A stretch of 64,000 nt of DNA from Loripinus fragilis (Eukaryota; Mollusca; Bivalvia; Lucinida; Lucinidae). The notes below the pieces were generated by a model, which searched no databases, was not told the origin of the DNA, and saw nothing but the letters and a program-made list of their open reading frames with translations. Where the stretch lies: the NCBI GenBank assembly GCA_964019695.1, contig OZ026525.1, forward strand, positions 85,942,279 to 86,006,278. The letters are read 5' to 3'. The position numbers and the translations under genes are program-made. Below are positions 45,950 through 58,795 of the stretch, one piece after another. Each line of letters opens with the position of its first letter. Position 1 is the stretch's first letter.

Positions 45950-48900
45950 GATCAGTTGTTTCCAAAAACAGGATATATCTAGGTTCAGCAGGATAAAGGT
46001 TAATTTGATATTTATGCAAGTGCATTTATTATAACATAGTAACCCTATTTATCTCGACAAGCATCCATTTCTATTTTACTCTGCTTGTTGGAAATTATTT
46101 AGGTATTTTGTCATCTGCTGTCTTTTATATAGTTCCTTCATTATCACTATCAGAGAGTCAAAAAGTTTGGATTCAGATCAGGTCTGGCATTTTGTCGGTC
46201 CTGATCTGGTTCTAAAACTGTTTGCAAAGGTTATCAGCAGACAACAATTGCAGGCAAAGAGAAACTTCAGCAGTGTATATCTAACCAACTTGCAGGGTTC
46301 CACTTAGCAGTATGCATTTACAAGCAGAGTAGAAAACAATATGTATCCTGATCAGCTGGTTTCAGGCCAGCTGATTCAGATCTATACTGTTTTCAAAACA
46401 AGTTAAACCCAGGTACAGCATGGTATGTGCCATTTTACATTATTTACAGGTCATCATATTTCTGTAATTTTTATTTTTGTTAATTTTCTCCGAATTTTAT
46501 GCGCATAAAATTCGACAAAAACACATCAGAAGAAATTTTGGATACTGCCTAATTATGACTATTCCCTATGAGTGCAGATCCAGATCAGCTAGCTTCTGAG
46601 AGGCCAGCTGATCAGGATCCACACTGTAAGGTACAAGAATTGTCATAGGTAAAATAATAAATTGATAGAAGAGAAATGAACAAAATATTCACTAAAAATA
46701 TATACAAACTACAAACATGTACTTAAAATGAATAGTTTAGCATTTTAAAAGGATTTTTGCTTGGAAGTAGATATTGTGGGAGTATCATTTTGGGAGCAGA
46801 CATAGACGGCACCTTCAGGTGTGTAAAAACAAAAACCTTACACCCTAGTGCACATTATGTTTACTAAGTTTAGACATAGAGTGCATTAATAGTGAACATC
46901 ATGCAATTCACATAACAACTTTAGTTATAATTCATTACTCGAATATTAAGCGAATAAAGAAATGTGCTTCATGCAAGATTGTCATTTTGTATCCTGCTTG
47001 ATAACTTATATCACTTTAACTATCCTTGTTAGCAAAGACTTTTGTCATCTGCTGATAACCTTTGCAAACAGTAAGGACCCAGATCTGGAACGAGAAGAAT
47101 GTGGATCCTGATCTTGATCCAAAAGGATTGACACTCTAATAGTGTGTTCCTGAAAGAATTTATTGAAAAAAGTAATTTTTACAAAAAAAAAGTCAGCAGA
47201 CGACAAAAAAGTTTAAAGAAAAAGATCTTTCTAAATCTATTGTATTGTTATAATACATACCGCGAAAATATTAAGCCAATAAAGAAATGTGCTTCATGCT
47301 GGATTGTCATTTTGTATCCTGCTTGATAACTTATGTTATTTTGAATTACATTATTTTAACTATCCTTGTTAACTAGGTGGTAAGGCAGTAGACATTAGAA
47401 TAAAAACCCGCATTATTAGCTTTTGGATGAATATTGTGAATGGTAAACAAACAAAACTATCAAAATGGTTATACTTACTTCTACTAGGAGAATATGATGG
47501 TGGCATCCATCAACATAAATGGATCCATTTTATTAAACATATTCTATTATCTGTTGGGCGTCCCGCTCTTTAAAACAAGGAAGTCATTGAAAACCCAAAA
47601 TCAATCAAAAATCAAATCTCTAAAACTCTATCAGACCTTTATGTTCAGGAGTGGCATAACAAAGTAACTTCATCCTCTAAAGGAAAGAATTATACTCTTT
47701 TCAAGCAAGATTTAAATTTTGAAAATTACCTAATCAAATTAAATAGGAAACACTGTTCTTCATTGTTAAAGTTTAGGTAAAGTAATCATCGGCTTCTGGT
47801 TGAAACTGGTCGCTGGGAAAACACACCTTTAGAAGACAGAAAATGCACATTATGTAGCAAACATGATATCGGGTACGAATTTCACTATCTTTTTGTTTGT
47901 GATCACTTTATATCTGACAGAAAGAAATATTTAAGTTTATATTTTTACAAAAGTCTTAACATTATAAAATTCGAAGAACTATTTTCTTCAGCAAATACCA
48001 GGAAGCTTGTAAAGTTATCAAGTTTTGTAGAAATTATAATGAATAAATTTTCATGTGCAGCCTAACCCTAAAAGAGTCAATCATTACGATAATATACTTC
48101 TTACTATGTCTTGGCTTAATATTTCATGGGAATTGCCTGATTATAGACAACTCACATGATATGTCATATCATGCGAATTGTCTATAATTAATAATGTGAA
48201 GCCTTATTTTGTTTCTTAATGAAGCAACAACAGTCGATTATGTTGCCTACTGTTAGTTATAGAAGGCTCTTTCAGGGTTGATTTTGCTCGCATTTTAATT
48301 TTCACCTTTTTCATGCTCTTTGTACACTGTATTTTATGTATATCATGTATATGCTTTGTTTTTGTATCTTATGCCTTTACGCTATCTATGAGTGGCCTGA
48401 GTTTTATGTCAACAAAGATATGTTCTGTTCTGTTAACAAAGACTTTTGTCATCTGCTGATAACCTTTGCAAACAGTAAGGACCCAGATCAGGGCTGAGAA
48501 GAATGTTGATCCTTATCTTGATCCAAACCGACTGACACTCTAATAGTGTATTCCTGAAAGAATTTATTGAAAAAAGTTTTTTTTAAAAAAAAGTCAGCAG
48601 ACGACAAAAAGTTTATAGAAAAAAGATCTTTCTGGTTCTATTGTATTGTATTTGAATTTAAGGTACAACTTGCATTTTATATTGTAGAACAGTGACCTAT
48701 GTCACTGTACAGAAATATTTAGAAAGACCCTTGTTACTGTGTATAACATTTTATCAGACAGACAATGTCGTCTGCTGATAACCTTGCAAACAGTTAGGAC
48801 CAAGATCAGAACCAATTGAAAGTCATTCCTGGTCTGCATCCAAAATGTTTGACAGTCTAATTGATTTCCTGAAAGAATTTTTGCAAAAGACATAAAAAGT

Positions 48901-49478
48901 ATTCAACTAGTTAAAAAACATCTTTTTGGTTTTAATGGTCAGCAGACCTCAAAACATTAATGTGGGCATGACTGGATTTGTTCATCTAAATTGAAGTGTT
49001 CTTGTTACCCTGGCAACAAATAGCAGGCTTCTGACCACATGGTGAGGCTATTACCTGGTGACTTATCCCAATAAACACCGAAATTTCAGTTTTACACTGT
49101 CAATCACATACCAGCTTTAGCAAACAGTGTAGATACAGATGAGAAGCAGCTAATAAGGAAAGAGTTAAATCATTAAGGTCCTTTAAGATAGTCTTCTGGA
49201 ATTACCTTTTAGTGAATAAATTATTTTGTTCAAAGAACAAAAAAAATAGTCCCTGATCAGACTGCATTGAATTTTTTATATAAATCTTTACATGCAACAT
49301 ACTTAGTGATTTTGTTGTCGTCTACTGACTCCTTTCAAAATAAATATTTTCAAGAAATTTCAGGAAAAAAATCAAGGTGTCAAATTGTATGGATCCAGAT
49401 CAGGACCAAACATACTGTTGGTCCTGATCTGACTCCAAACTGTTCATAATTGTTATCAGCAGATGACAAAAGTTTGAT
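45950..49478 (+). repeat. Segmental tandem duplication, unit 1
   Basis: Starts 'gatcagttgtttccaaaaac'. In order it holds a MITE (46107-46247), 'ttttctccgaattttatgcg' with a short inverted repeat, a MITE (47040-47208), a truncated LINE (47373-48434) and MITEs (48444-48610, 48764-48955, 49311-49472). Units 2 and 3 repeat this order with high identity. An internal segment of about 325 bp (46932-47257 and 47258 onward) is itself duplicated. Confidence 0.9.
47373..48434 (+). pseudogene. 5'-truncated LINE (CR1/L2-like), unit 1
   Basis: Only the C-terminal end of the reverse transcriptase ORF survives, from 'VDIRIKTRIISFWMNIVNG' to a TAA at 48063-48065, followed by a 3' untranslated region ending 'tatgttctgttctgtta'. 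The zinc-knuckle-like tail is KCTLCSKHDIG then EFHYLFVCDHF, a pattern of C-terminal regions in CR1/L2-type non-LTR elements. Two in-frame stops disable it: one in the RPAL region and one before SNHRLLVETGRW. A GTTA repeat at both ends fits target-primed insertion. Confidence 0.8.
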
Positions 49479-52400
49479 GATCAGTTGTTTCCAAAAACGG
49501 GATATGTCTAGGTTCAGCAGGACAAAGGTTAATTTGATGTTTATGCAAGTGCATTTATTATAACATAGTAACCCTATTTGTCTCGACAAGCATCCATTTC
49601 TATTTTACTCTGCTTGTTGGAAATTATTCAGGTATTTTGTCATCTGCTGTCTTTTCTAAATTAATTTACTATATAGTTCCTTCATTATCACTATCAGAGA
49701 GTCAAACAGTTTGGATTCAGATCAGGTCTGACATTTTGTCGGTGCTGATCTGGTTCTAAAACTGTTTGCAAAGGTTATCAGCAGACAACAATTGTAGGCA
49801 AAGAGAAACTTCAGCAGTGTATATCTAACCAACTTGCAGGGTTCCACTTAGTAGTATGCATTTATAACCAAAGTAGAAAACAATATGTATCCTGATCAGC
49901 TGGTTTCAGGCCAGCTGATTCAGATCTATACTGTTTTCAAAACAAGTTATACCCAGGTACAACATGGTATGGGCCATTTTACATTATTTACAGGTCATCA
50001 TATTTCTTTAATTTTTATTTTTGTTAATTTTCTCCGAATTTTATGCACATAAAATTCGACAAAAATACAGAAGAAATTTAGGATAATGCCTGATTATGAC
50101 TATTTCCTATGAGTGTAGATCCAGATCAGCTAGCTTCTGAACAAACATGTACTTAAAATGAATAGTTTAGCATTTTAAAAGGATTTTTGCTTGGGAGTAT
50201 ATATTGTGGGAGTATCATTTTGGGAGCAGACATAGACGGCACCTTCAGGTGTGTAAAAACAAAAACCTTACACCCTAGTGCACATTATGTTTACTTAGTT
50301 TAGACATAGAGTGCATTAATAGTGAACTTCATGCAATGCACATAACAACTTTAGTTATAATTCATTACTCGAATATTAAGCGAATAAAGAAATGTGCTTC
50401 ATGCAAGATTGTCATTTTGTATCCTGCTTGATAACTTATATCACTTTAACTATCCTTGTTAGCAAAGACTTTTGTCATCTGCTGATAACCTTTGCAAACA
50501 GTAAGGACCCAGATCTGGAACGAGAAGAATGTCGATCCTGATCTTGATCCATAAGGATTGACACTCTAATAGTGCGTTCCTGAAAGAATTTATTGAAAAA
50601 AGTAATTTAAAAAAAAAAAGTCAGCAGACGACAAAAAAGTTCATAGATGAAGATCTTTCTGGTTCTATTGTATTGTTATAATTCATAACTCGAAAATATT
50701 AAGCCAATAAAGAAATGTGCTTCATGCTAGATTGTCATTTTGTATCCTGCATGATAACTTATGTTATTTTGAATTATATCATTTTAACTATCCTTGTTAA
50801 CTAGGTTGCAAGGCAGTAGACATTAGAATAAAAACCCGTATTATTAGCTTTTGGATGAATATTGTGAATGGTAAACAAACAAAACTATCAAAATGGTTAT
50901 ACTTACTTCTACTAGGAGAATATGATGGTGGCATCCATCAACATAAATGGATCCATTTTATTAAACATATTCTAATATCTGTAGGGCGTCCCGATCTTTT
51001 AAACAAGGAAGTCATTAAAAACCCAAAATCAATCAAAAATCAAATCTTTAAAACTCTTTCAGACCTTTATGTTCAGGAGTGGCATAACAAAGTAACTTCA
51101 TCCTCTAAAGGAAAGAATTATACTCTTTTCAAGCAAGATTTAAATTTTGAAAATTACCTAATCAAATTAAATAGGAAACACTGTTCTTCATTGTTAAAGT
51201 TTAGGTAAAGTAATCATCGCTGGGAAAACACACCTTTAGAAGACAGAAAATGCACATTATGTAGCAAACATGATATCGGTGACGAATTTCACTATCTTTT
51301 TGTTGTTGACCACTTTATATCTGACAGAAAGAAATATTTAAGATCATATTTTTACAAAAGTCCTAACATTATAAAATTCAAAGAACTATTTTCTTCAGCA
51401 AATACCAGGAAGCTTGTAAAGTTATCAAGTTTTGTAGAAATTATAATGAATAAATTTTCATGTGCAGCCTAACCCTAAAAGAGTCAATCATTACGATAAT
51501 ATACTTCTTACTATGTCTTGGCTTAATATTTCATGGGAATAACCTGATTATAGACAACTAACATGATATGTCAAATCATGCGAATTGTCTATAATCAATA
51601 ATGTGAAGCCTTATTTTGTTTCCTAATGAAGCAACAACAGTCGATCATGTTGCCTACTGTAAGTTATAGAAGGCTCTTTCAGGGTTGATTTTGCTCGCAT
51701 TTTAACTTTCACCTTTTTCATGCTCTTTGTACTCATGTATTTTATGTATATCATGTATATGCTTTGTTTTTGTATCTTATGCCTTTACGCTATCTATGAG
51801 TGGTCTGAGTTTTATGTCAATAAAATATGTTCTGTTCTGTTAACAAAGACTTTTGTCATCTGCTGATAACCTTTGCAAACAGTAAGGACCCAGATCAGGG
51901 CCGAGAAGAATGTTGATCCTTATCTTGATCCAAACCGACTGACACTCTAATAGTGTGCTTTTGAAAGAATCTATTGAAAAAAGTTATTTAAAAAAAAAAA
52001 GTCAGCAGACGACAAAAAGTTTATAGAAAAAAGATCTTTCTGGTTCTATTGTATTGTATTTGAATTTAAGGTACAACTTGCATTTTATATTGTAGAACAG
52101 TGACCTATGTCACTGTACAGAAATGTGTAGAAAGACCCTTGTTACTGTGTATAACATTTTATCAGACAGACAATGTCGTCTGCTGATAACCTTGCAAACA
52201 GTTAGGACCAAGATCCTGGTCTGCATCCAAACTGTTTGACATTCTAATTGATTTCCTGAAAGAATTTTTGCAAAAGACATAAAAAGTATTCAACTAGTTA
52301 AAAAAGATCTTTTTGGTTTTAATGGTCAGCAGACCTCAAAACATTAATGTGGGCATGACTGGATTTGTTCATCTAAATTGAAGTGTTCTTGTTACCCTGG

Positions 52401-52865
52401 CAACAAATAGCAGGCTTCTGACCACATGGTGAGGCTATTACCTGGTGACTTTCCCAATAAACACAGAATTTTCAGTTTTACACTGTCAATCACATACCAG
52501 CTTTAGCAAACAATGTAGATACAGATGAGAAGCAGCTAATAAGGAAAGAGTTAAATCATTAAGGTCCTTTAAGATAGTCTTCTGGAATTACCTTTTAGTG
52601 AATAAATTATTTTGTTCAAAGAACAAAAAAAAATAGTCCCTGATCAGACTGCATTGAATTTTTTATATAAATCTTTACATGCAACATACTTAGTGATTTT
52701 GTTGTCGTCTGCTGACTCCTTTCAAAATAAATATTTTCAAGAAATTTCAGGAAAAAAATCAAAGTGTCAAATTGTATGGATCCAGATCAGGACCAAACAT
52801 ACTGTTGGTCCTGATCTGACTCCAAACTGTTCATGAATGTTATCAGCAGATGACAAAAGTTTGAT
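49479..52865 (+). repeat. Segmental tandem duplication, unit 2
   Basis: Same order as unit 1: MITE 49634-49791, MITE 50470-50637, LINE 50803-51843, MITEs 51851-52017, 52173-52338 and 52697-52860. It lacks about 125 bp present in unit 1 between 'gctagcttctga' and 'acaaacatgtac' (near 50140). Confidence 0.9.
50803..51843 (+). pseudogene. 5'-truncated LINE (CR1/L2-like), unit 2
   Basis: Longest preserved frame of the three copies: 117 codons from 50855 to the shared stop at 51206-51208. The 21 bases after 'gtaatcatcg' are deleted at a CG microhomology, removing the LLVETGR part. The downstream frame with KCTLCSKHDIG resumes and ends at 51470-51472. One T is lost in the FVCDH segment ('tttgttgttgacc'). 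Confidence 0.8.
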
Positions 52866-53733
52866 GATCAGTTGTTTCCAAAAACGGGATATATCTAGGT
52901 TCAGCAGGACAAAGGTTAATTTGATATTTATGCAAGTGCATTTATTATAACATAGTAACCCTATTTGTCTCGACAAGCATCCATTTCTATTTTACTCTGC
53001 TTGTTGGAAATTATTTAGGTATTTTGTCATCTGCTGTCTTTTCTAAATTAATTTACTATATAGTTCCTTCATTATCACTATCAGAGAGTCAAACAGTTTG
53101 GATTCAGATCAGGTCTGACATTTTGTCGGTGCTGATCTGGTTCTAAAACTGTTTGCAAAGGTTATCAGCAGACAACAATTGTAGGCAAAGAGAAACTTCA
53201 GCAGTGTATATCTAACCAACTTGCAGGGTTCCACTTAGTAGTATGCATTTATAACCAAAGTAGAAAACAATATGTATCCTGATCAGCTGGTTTCAGGCCA
53301 GCTGATTCAGATCTATACTGTTTTCAAAACAAGTGATACCCAGGTACAACATGGTATGGGCCATTTTACATTATTTACAGGTCATCATATTTCTTTAATT
53401 TTTATTTTTGTTAATTTTCTCCGAATTTTATGCACATAAAATTCGACAAAAACACAGAAGAAATTTAGGATACTGCCTGATTATGACTATTCCCTATGAG
53501 TGCAGATCCAGATCAGCTAGCTTCTGAGAGGCCAGCTGATCAGGATCCACACTGTAAGGTGCAAGAATTGTCATAGTTAAAGGAAAGCGCAATACACCGT
53601 AACCGCTGACATAATTTAAAGGACTATATCTTGGAAAGAATTTGTAAGCAAAGAAATTGCTTAAAAAGTATATATTCAATCAACTATCGCTATTTCAAAT
53701 TTACGAAATTCGCGTTGGAATCCGCCTGAGGTA

Positions 53734-53762
53734 GCCGCCATGTTTTTACACCAGTGACGTCA
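53734..53762. promoter_or_regulatory. YY1-like and CRE motifs, left end of TTAA element
   Basis: GCCGCCAT at 53734-53741 and TGACGTCA at 53755-53762. The mirror arrangement occurs at 56276-56358. These are consensus motifs of metazoan promoters; activity is inferred. Confidence 0.35.
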
Positions 53763-54893
53763 CTTACTCACATCGATTTTCTAGTCGGTATACCATGCGC
53801 AAGGAGCGCTTGTGTCTTAACAAAATTAGCTGTCAATTTGTATTGAAACTTTGATTTAATTAGCGAGAAAAACAGCTCAAGCGTGTGATAATGTGTAGTC
53901 AAAATAGTTATGGACTAATTGGATAAAATTTTGGTAGCTGATTGGATGAACTGGAATTCAAAGTAAAAGTTACGATATCAGTCTAACGGCCTTTTATCTA
54001 TCTATCTATCACAGTGTTAAAGTGTTAAATCAATCACTTTTAAATCCACATCCCTTCATCAAATTTGCTTCGTTTTTACTCGAGGTTTTTATTAATGTCT
54101 TTTATATCGAAATATTTAACGCATTCACGCTTCCTATTCAATTGTTTGTTAAATTTTAACAAAGTCAGAACTGTAAGAAATATCAACGCATTTCCTTACA
54201 CATCTGCAAAAAATGTACACGCCAACCGACCCCACCGCAACATGATTTTGCTGACATTGCGAGGGTAGATCTACTCCTTTTAAATATTAAACTCATAATG
54301 AATAAGCCAATAAAGCATTTACAAATAGTCTGGGCCTCAATCACAGAGAAAAAACATATATGAGAATGGATACTTTTTAAGTTCAAACGGACGGTACCTC
54401 GTCTAAAGATCGGCCATCTTTGAGAAGTTTTCTCTGGATATTTAATAGAGCACTCATAAGCACTGGCCCCAGCCTATTCTCGAAGGCTTATCCAACAAAA
54501 TAAACATACATTTACTCATCTTAACATTTACACTTTTTATGCAAACGATATTTATTTCAGTTGTACGTCGAAAGCTCGTCTAACCATTTTGGCAAAACGG
54601 CTAAATTTGCGAGAATGTGTAGAGATATGATACCCAATCTATGCCACGGACCCTGTATAATCTAGTACCTGTGTTCACACGTGATTTGAACGAAGTTTAA
54701 CCGTTTGAATAAGAAATGAATTTCATTATTTGTCCAATTTTGTTAACACAATGTGACCCGCAACGCATTTCACCGGCTGATAAATTTTTAACAAGAAAAA
54801 AAATTGGGGAATAAGCGCATGAAAAAGTTACACAAGATGGGTAACTTTTTCATTTCTTTATTACAGAGTTTAATAATTTAAGCTCCAGTTTTT

Positions 54894-56126
54894 CAGGGCC
54901 GTCGCCGCGTATTTGAAAGTGGTCCGGCGGAGGAAGCGATCGAGTGCTGAAGGCACGAGAGGGGAAGAGCACGAAAGGGAATTATTCCCCCTCTTGTAAG
55001 GGGGGTTTGGGGGCCTCCCCCGAGAAAATTTGTGAATTTTGAGCGCTTCTATGTGCGTTTTAAGGGGGTTTTATGCGTTTGGGACCAGATATCAGTCGTT
55101 TTAGGCACGTTCTTTTACTAGAAAAGATATTCTCTTGTCGCTCTAGAAACCGAATGCTGTTTAGACAGTCACAATCTTTTTTTTTCAGCATGTTTCTTTG
55201 ACATTATTTCATCTATGTCCCCGCAAATTTTTGCAAAGTACTTTTAGCACTGATCCTTAGTGGTACTTCAGAGAGTCGTGTTTTAGAAAAGTCTAGTCTA
55301 GCGTCTTTTCAATTAGAGCACCCGTTAAGGATGCATGCTTCATCTATATTTTGGCTTCGGCAGGCATAACGAGATCTTTGGCTTCATCGTAATTGAGCCA
55401 GGGCCTACTGTCGAACCACGACGGCTAAACACTTCTCTGCTCAGGCTTATTAAAGTCGAATGAACGTTGGGGAACCGAAAAGTCTTGGGCTGAATTGGAA
55501 CAGGCGGGGCTTGAATGCATTGTAACAACACAGGCTCACGATGCTCATATATGTAAAGTCAAAACGTTTTCAACATACTTTGTCGCTCGACAATGTTAAC
55601 TAGAAGAAGAAAAAAATTTGCCAATATGAGGGAAATGAAATCGTCTAGACCTGTCTTCAGGGGTTCCGACCATGCAAGACTCAAACCAACCTACTCAGTC
55701 ACAGAGATTAGCTAGAATACTGAAATTTTGCGTGTAGTAAGTTTATCAATACACTTTCTTGGGAGCAAACAACAAAGGCGCTAATCAGACTGCACGGATG
55801 CGTAGGCTGGTCTGCGCCTTTGATGTTCGCATGCAGCTACGTCAGGTTTTCTCTGGTATGATAACGTCCATTATGAAATTAATCAAGCAGGTGTCATTAT
55901 ATTTTTTCAATGTTTTCACACCTTGGCTAGGTCGGTCTATTGATGACACGCGCAACGAGCGCTATGGGTAATCGCATCGATAAATTGTGACCGATTGAAT
56001 AAAATCAGAGGTAAGCTCAAAGTAAAATGAGCCGAAACGAGAAAAAAGGGACACGGCGGAAAGCATACTCGACCAAAAAAGTGGTCCGGCGCTTGCCGGT
56101 CTGCCGGACCGGCGACGACGGCCTTG
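54894..56126. mobile_element. Nested element with CARGGCCGTCGYCG ends
   Basis: CAGGGCCGTCGCCGCG on the left and the inverse CAAGGCCGTCGTCGCC on the right. Inner 'gtggtccggc' occurs near both ends. The left portion carries the 'aaggggggtttgggggcctc' G/C stem also found at 4.3-7.2 and 32.9 kb. T-runs flank both sides, so the target duplication is ambiguous. No transposase recognised. Confidence 0.65.
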
Positions 56127-56275
56127 TTTTTAGGTCTTTCATTCCAGTCGATCTTTATTCAATATATAAACCAATGATACTCAAAAAATAATAATAAAGT
56201 GTACACTCCAATATAATCCGACTCACTTAAACAATGCGTCTCACACATTCTCAATACACACAGAATGAGCGTAAA

Positions 56276-56358
56276 TGACGTCACGTCCAGTATCCTGGCT
56301 CCCGCGCTCCAGGTAAAGCGCTTACAAAAACGGGAACCAAACCAAAAACTATGGCGGC
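56276..56358. promoter_or_regulatory. CRE and YY1-like motifs, right end of TTAA element
   Basis: TGACGTCA at 56276-56283 and ATGGCGGC at 56351-56358, mirroring the left end. Confidence 0.35.
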
Positions 56359-57234
56359 GCTCTCAAGCAAACAAAAATCGCTGTGTTGGTATATTTAAAC
56401 GGCGAGATATCCTATTCAATCGTCTCCATTTTCCTTTTCTCATCAAATTTATGTTATGTGACACATCTTGAACAAATACAGTTCACGTTTTTTCATTTGT
56501 TGCGCTTTCCTTTAAATAATAAATCGATAGAAGAGAAATGAACAAAATATTCACTAAAAATATATATACAAAGTACAAACATGTACTTAAAATGAATAGT
56601 TTAGCATTTTAAAAGGATTTTTGCTTGGGGGTATATATTGTGGGAGTATCATTTTGGGAGCAGACATAGACGGCACCTTCAGGTGTGTAAAAACGAAAAC
56701 CTTACACCCTAGTGCACATTATGTTTACTAAGTTTAGACATAGAGTGCATTAATAGTGAACATCATGCAATTCACATAACAACTTTAGTTATAATTCATT
56801 ACTCGAATATTAAGCGAATAAAGAAATGTGCTTCATGCAAGATTGTCATTTTGTATCCTGCTTGATAACTTATATCACTTTAACTATCCTTGTTAGCAAA
56901 GACTTTTGTCATCTGCTGATAACCTTTGCAAACAGTAAGGACCCAGATCTGGAACGAGAAGAATGTCGATCCTGATCTTGATCCAAAAGGATTGACACTC
57001 TAATAGTGCGTTCCTGAAAGAATTTATTGAAAAAAGTAATTAAAAAAAAAAAAGTCAGCAGACGACAAAAAAGTTTATAGATAAAGATCTTTCTGGTTCT
57101 ATTGTATTGTTATAATTCATAACTCGAAAATATTAAGCGAATAAAGAAATGTGCTTTATGCTAGATTGTCATTTTGTATCCTGCTTGATAACTTATGTTA
57201 TTTTGAATTATATCATTTTAACTATCCTTGTTAA

Positions 57235-58302
57235 CTAGGTTGCAAGGCAGTTAAGACATTAGAATAAAAACCCGTATTATTAGCTTTTGGATGAATATTG
57301 TGAATGGTAAACAAACAAAACTATCAAAATGGTTATACTTACTTCTACTAGGAGAATATGATGGTGGCATCCATCAACATAAATGGATCCATTTTATTAA
57401 ACATATTCTAATATCTGTTGGGCGTCCCGATCTTTTAAACAAGGAAGTCATTGAAAACCCAAATCAATCAAAAATCAAATCTCTAAAACTCTATCAGACC
57501 TTTATGTTCAGGAGTGGCATAACAAAGTAACTTCATCCTCTAAAGGAAAGAATTATACTCTTTTCAAGCAAGATTTAAATTTTGAAAATTACCTAATCAA
57601 ATTAAATAGGAAACACTGTTCTTCATTGTTAAAGTTTAGGTAAAGTAATCATCGGCTTCCGGTTGAAACTGGTCGCTGGGAAAACACACCTTTAGAAGAC
57701 AGAAAATGCACATTATGTAGCAAATATGATATCGGTGACGAATTTCACTATCTTTTTGTTTGTGATCACTTTATATCTGACAGAAAGAAATATTTAAGAT
57801 CATATTTTTACAAAAGTCCTAACATTATAAAATTCAAAGAACTATTTTCTTCAGCAAATACCAGGAAGCTTGTAAAGTTATCAAGTTTTGTAGAAATTAT
57901 AATGAATAAATTTTCATGTGCAGCCTAACCCTAAAAGAGTCAATTAGTACGATAATATACTTCTTACTATGTCTTGGCTTAATATTTCATGGGAATAACC
58001 TGATTATAGACAGTTCACGTGATATGTCAAATCATGCGAATTGTCTATAATCAATAATGTGAAGCCTTATTTTGTTTCTTAATGAAGCAACAACAGTTGA
58101 TTATGTTGCCTACTGTAAGTTATAGAAGGCTCTTTCAGGGTTGATTTTGCTCGCATTTTAATTTTCACCTTTTTCATGCTCTTTGTACTCATGTATTTTA
58201 TGTATATCATGTATATGCTTTGTTTTTGTATCTTATGCCTTTACGCTATCTATGAGTGGCCTGAGTTTTATGTCAATAAAGATATGTTCTGTTCTGTTAA
58301 CA
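57235..58302 (+). pseudogene. 5'-truncated LINE (CR1/L2-like), unit 3
   Basis: Same truncation point and shared TAA before SNHRL as the other copies. A single A deletion in 'gaaaacccaaatcaatc' shifts the frame after 60 codons. The downstream zinc-knuckle-like region is intact to TAA at 57926-57928. The tail is 'gttctgttctgttaaca'. Confidence 0.8.
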
Positions 58303-58370
58303 AAGACTTTTGTCATCTGTTGATAACCTTTGCAAACAGTAAGGACCCAGATCAGGGCCGAGAAGAATGT

Positions 58371-58795
58371 TATAATCCCAAATAATTGGTATGTTCTAGA
58401 ATGTTCTAGAAAGTCTCAGTCCAGTTCCAATTCTGCTTGAATAGAACTTCCTGGGATTTTGTGGTACTTCACTTTACATGGTATTTAATGGAATTCCATT
58501 AAATCCCAAAAGTTGGAACAATTGGTATTTTCTGTCACTATCTGGAACTGGAAAATCCCAGAAAGTCTCAAATAATTCTGCTTAAAATATAAGTGGGATT
58601 TTATGTTACTTTCTGGGATAAATATTTCATTTAATCCCCAGAAAGTCCCAGTAGGTACTTTAAATGGGATTATTAAGATTTTCTGGGACTTCATCAATTC
58701 AACACATCCATATAATTTGGGATTAAATGGAATTTTTTGGTACTGCTAGTAAATAATTTGGTTCCATTTAATACCAAATAATCCCAACCTAGATT
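58371..58795. mobile_element. AT-rich element with GGGATTAAATGG-type inverted motifs
   Basis: Many forward and inverse copies of 'aatcccagaaagtcccag' and 'gggattaaatggaa'. It starts 'tataatcccaaataattgg' and ends 'taccaaataatcccaacct'. It abruptly interrupts a MITE at 58370, so it inserted later. Superfamily unknown. Confidence 0.6.

Larger units (their letters stand above)
53581..56511. mobile_element. TTAA-flanked element with 12-bp TIRs
   Basis: AGGAAAGCGCAA at 53581-53592 and TTGCGCTTTCCT at 56500-56511 are perfect inverted ends. TTAA flanks both (53577-53580, 56512-56515). Units 1 and 2 show the empty site ('gtcataggtaaaataataaa'). TTAA duplication suggests piggyBac or Kolobok families, but no transposase is recognisable. 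Both ends carry a GCCGCCAT-type motif and TGACGTCA. A second element, 54894-56126, is nested inside. Confidence 0.85.
52866..58370 (+). repeat. Segmental tandem duplication, unit 3 (interrupted and truncated)
   Basis: Follows unit 1 order: MITE 53022-53179, then interruption by a TTAA-flanked element at 53581-56511, resuming 'ataataaatcgatagaagag', MITE 56904-57070, LINE 57235-58302, and a MITE cut at 58370 by the element at 58371. The last 870 bp of the unit is missing. Confidence 0.9.
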
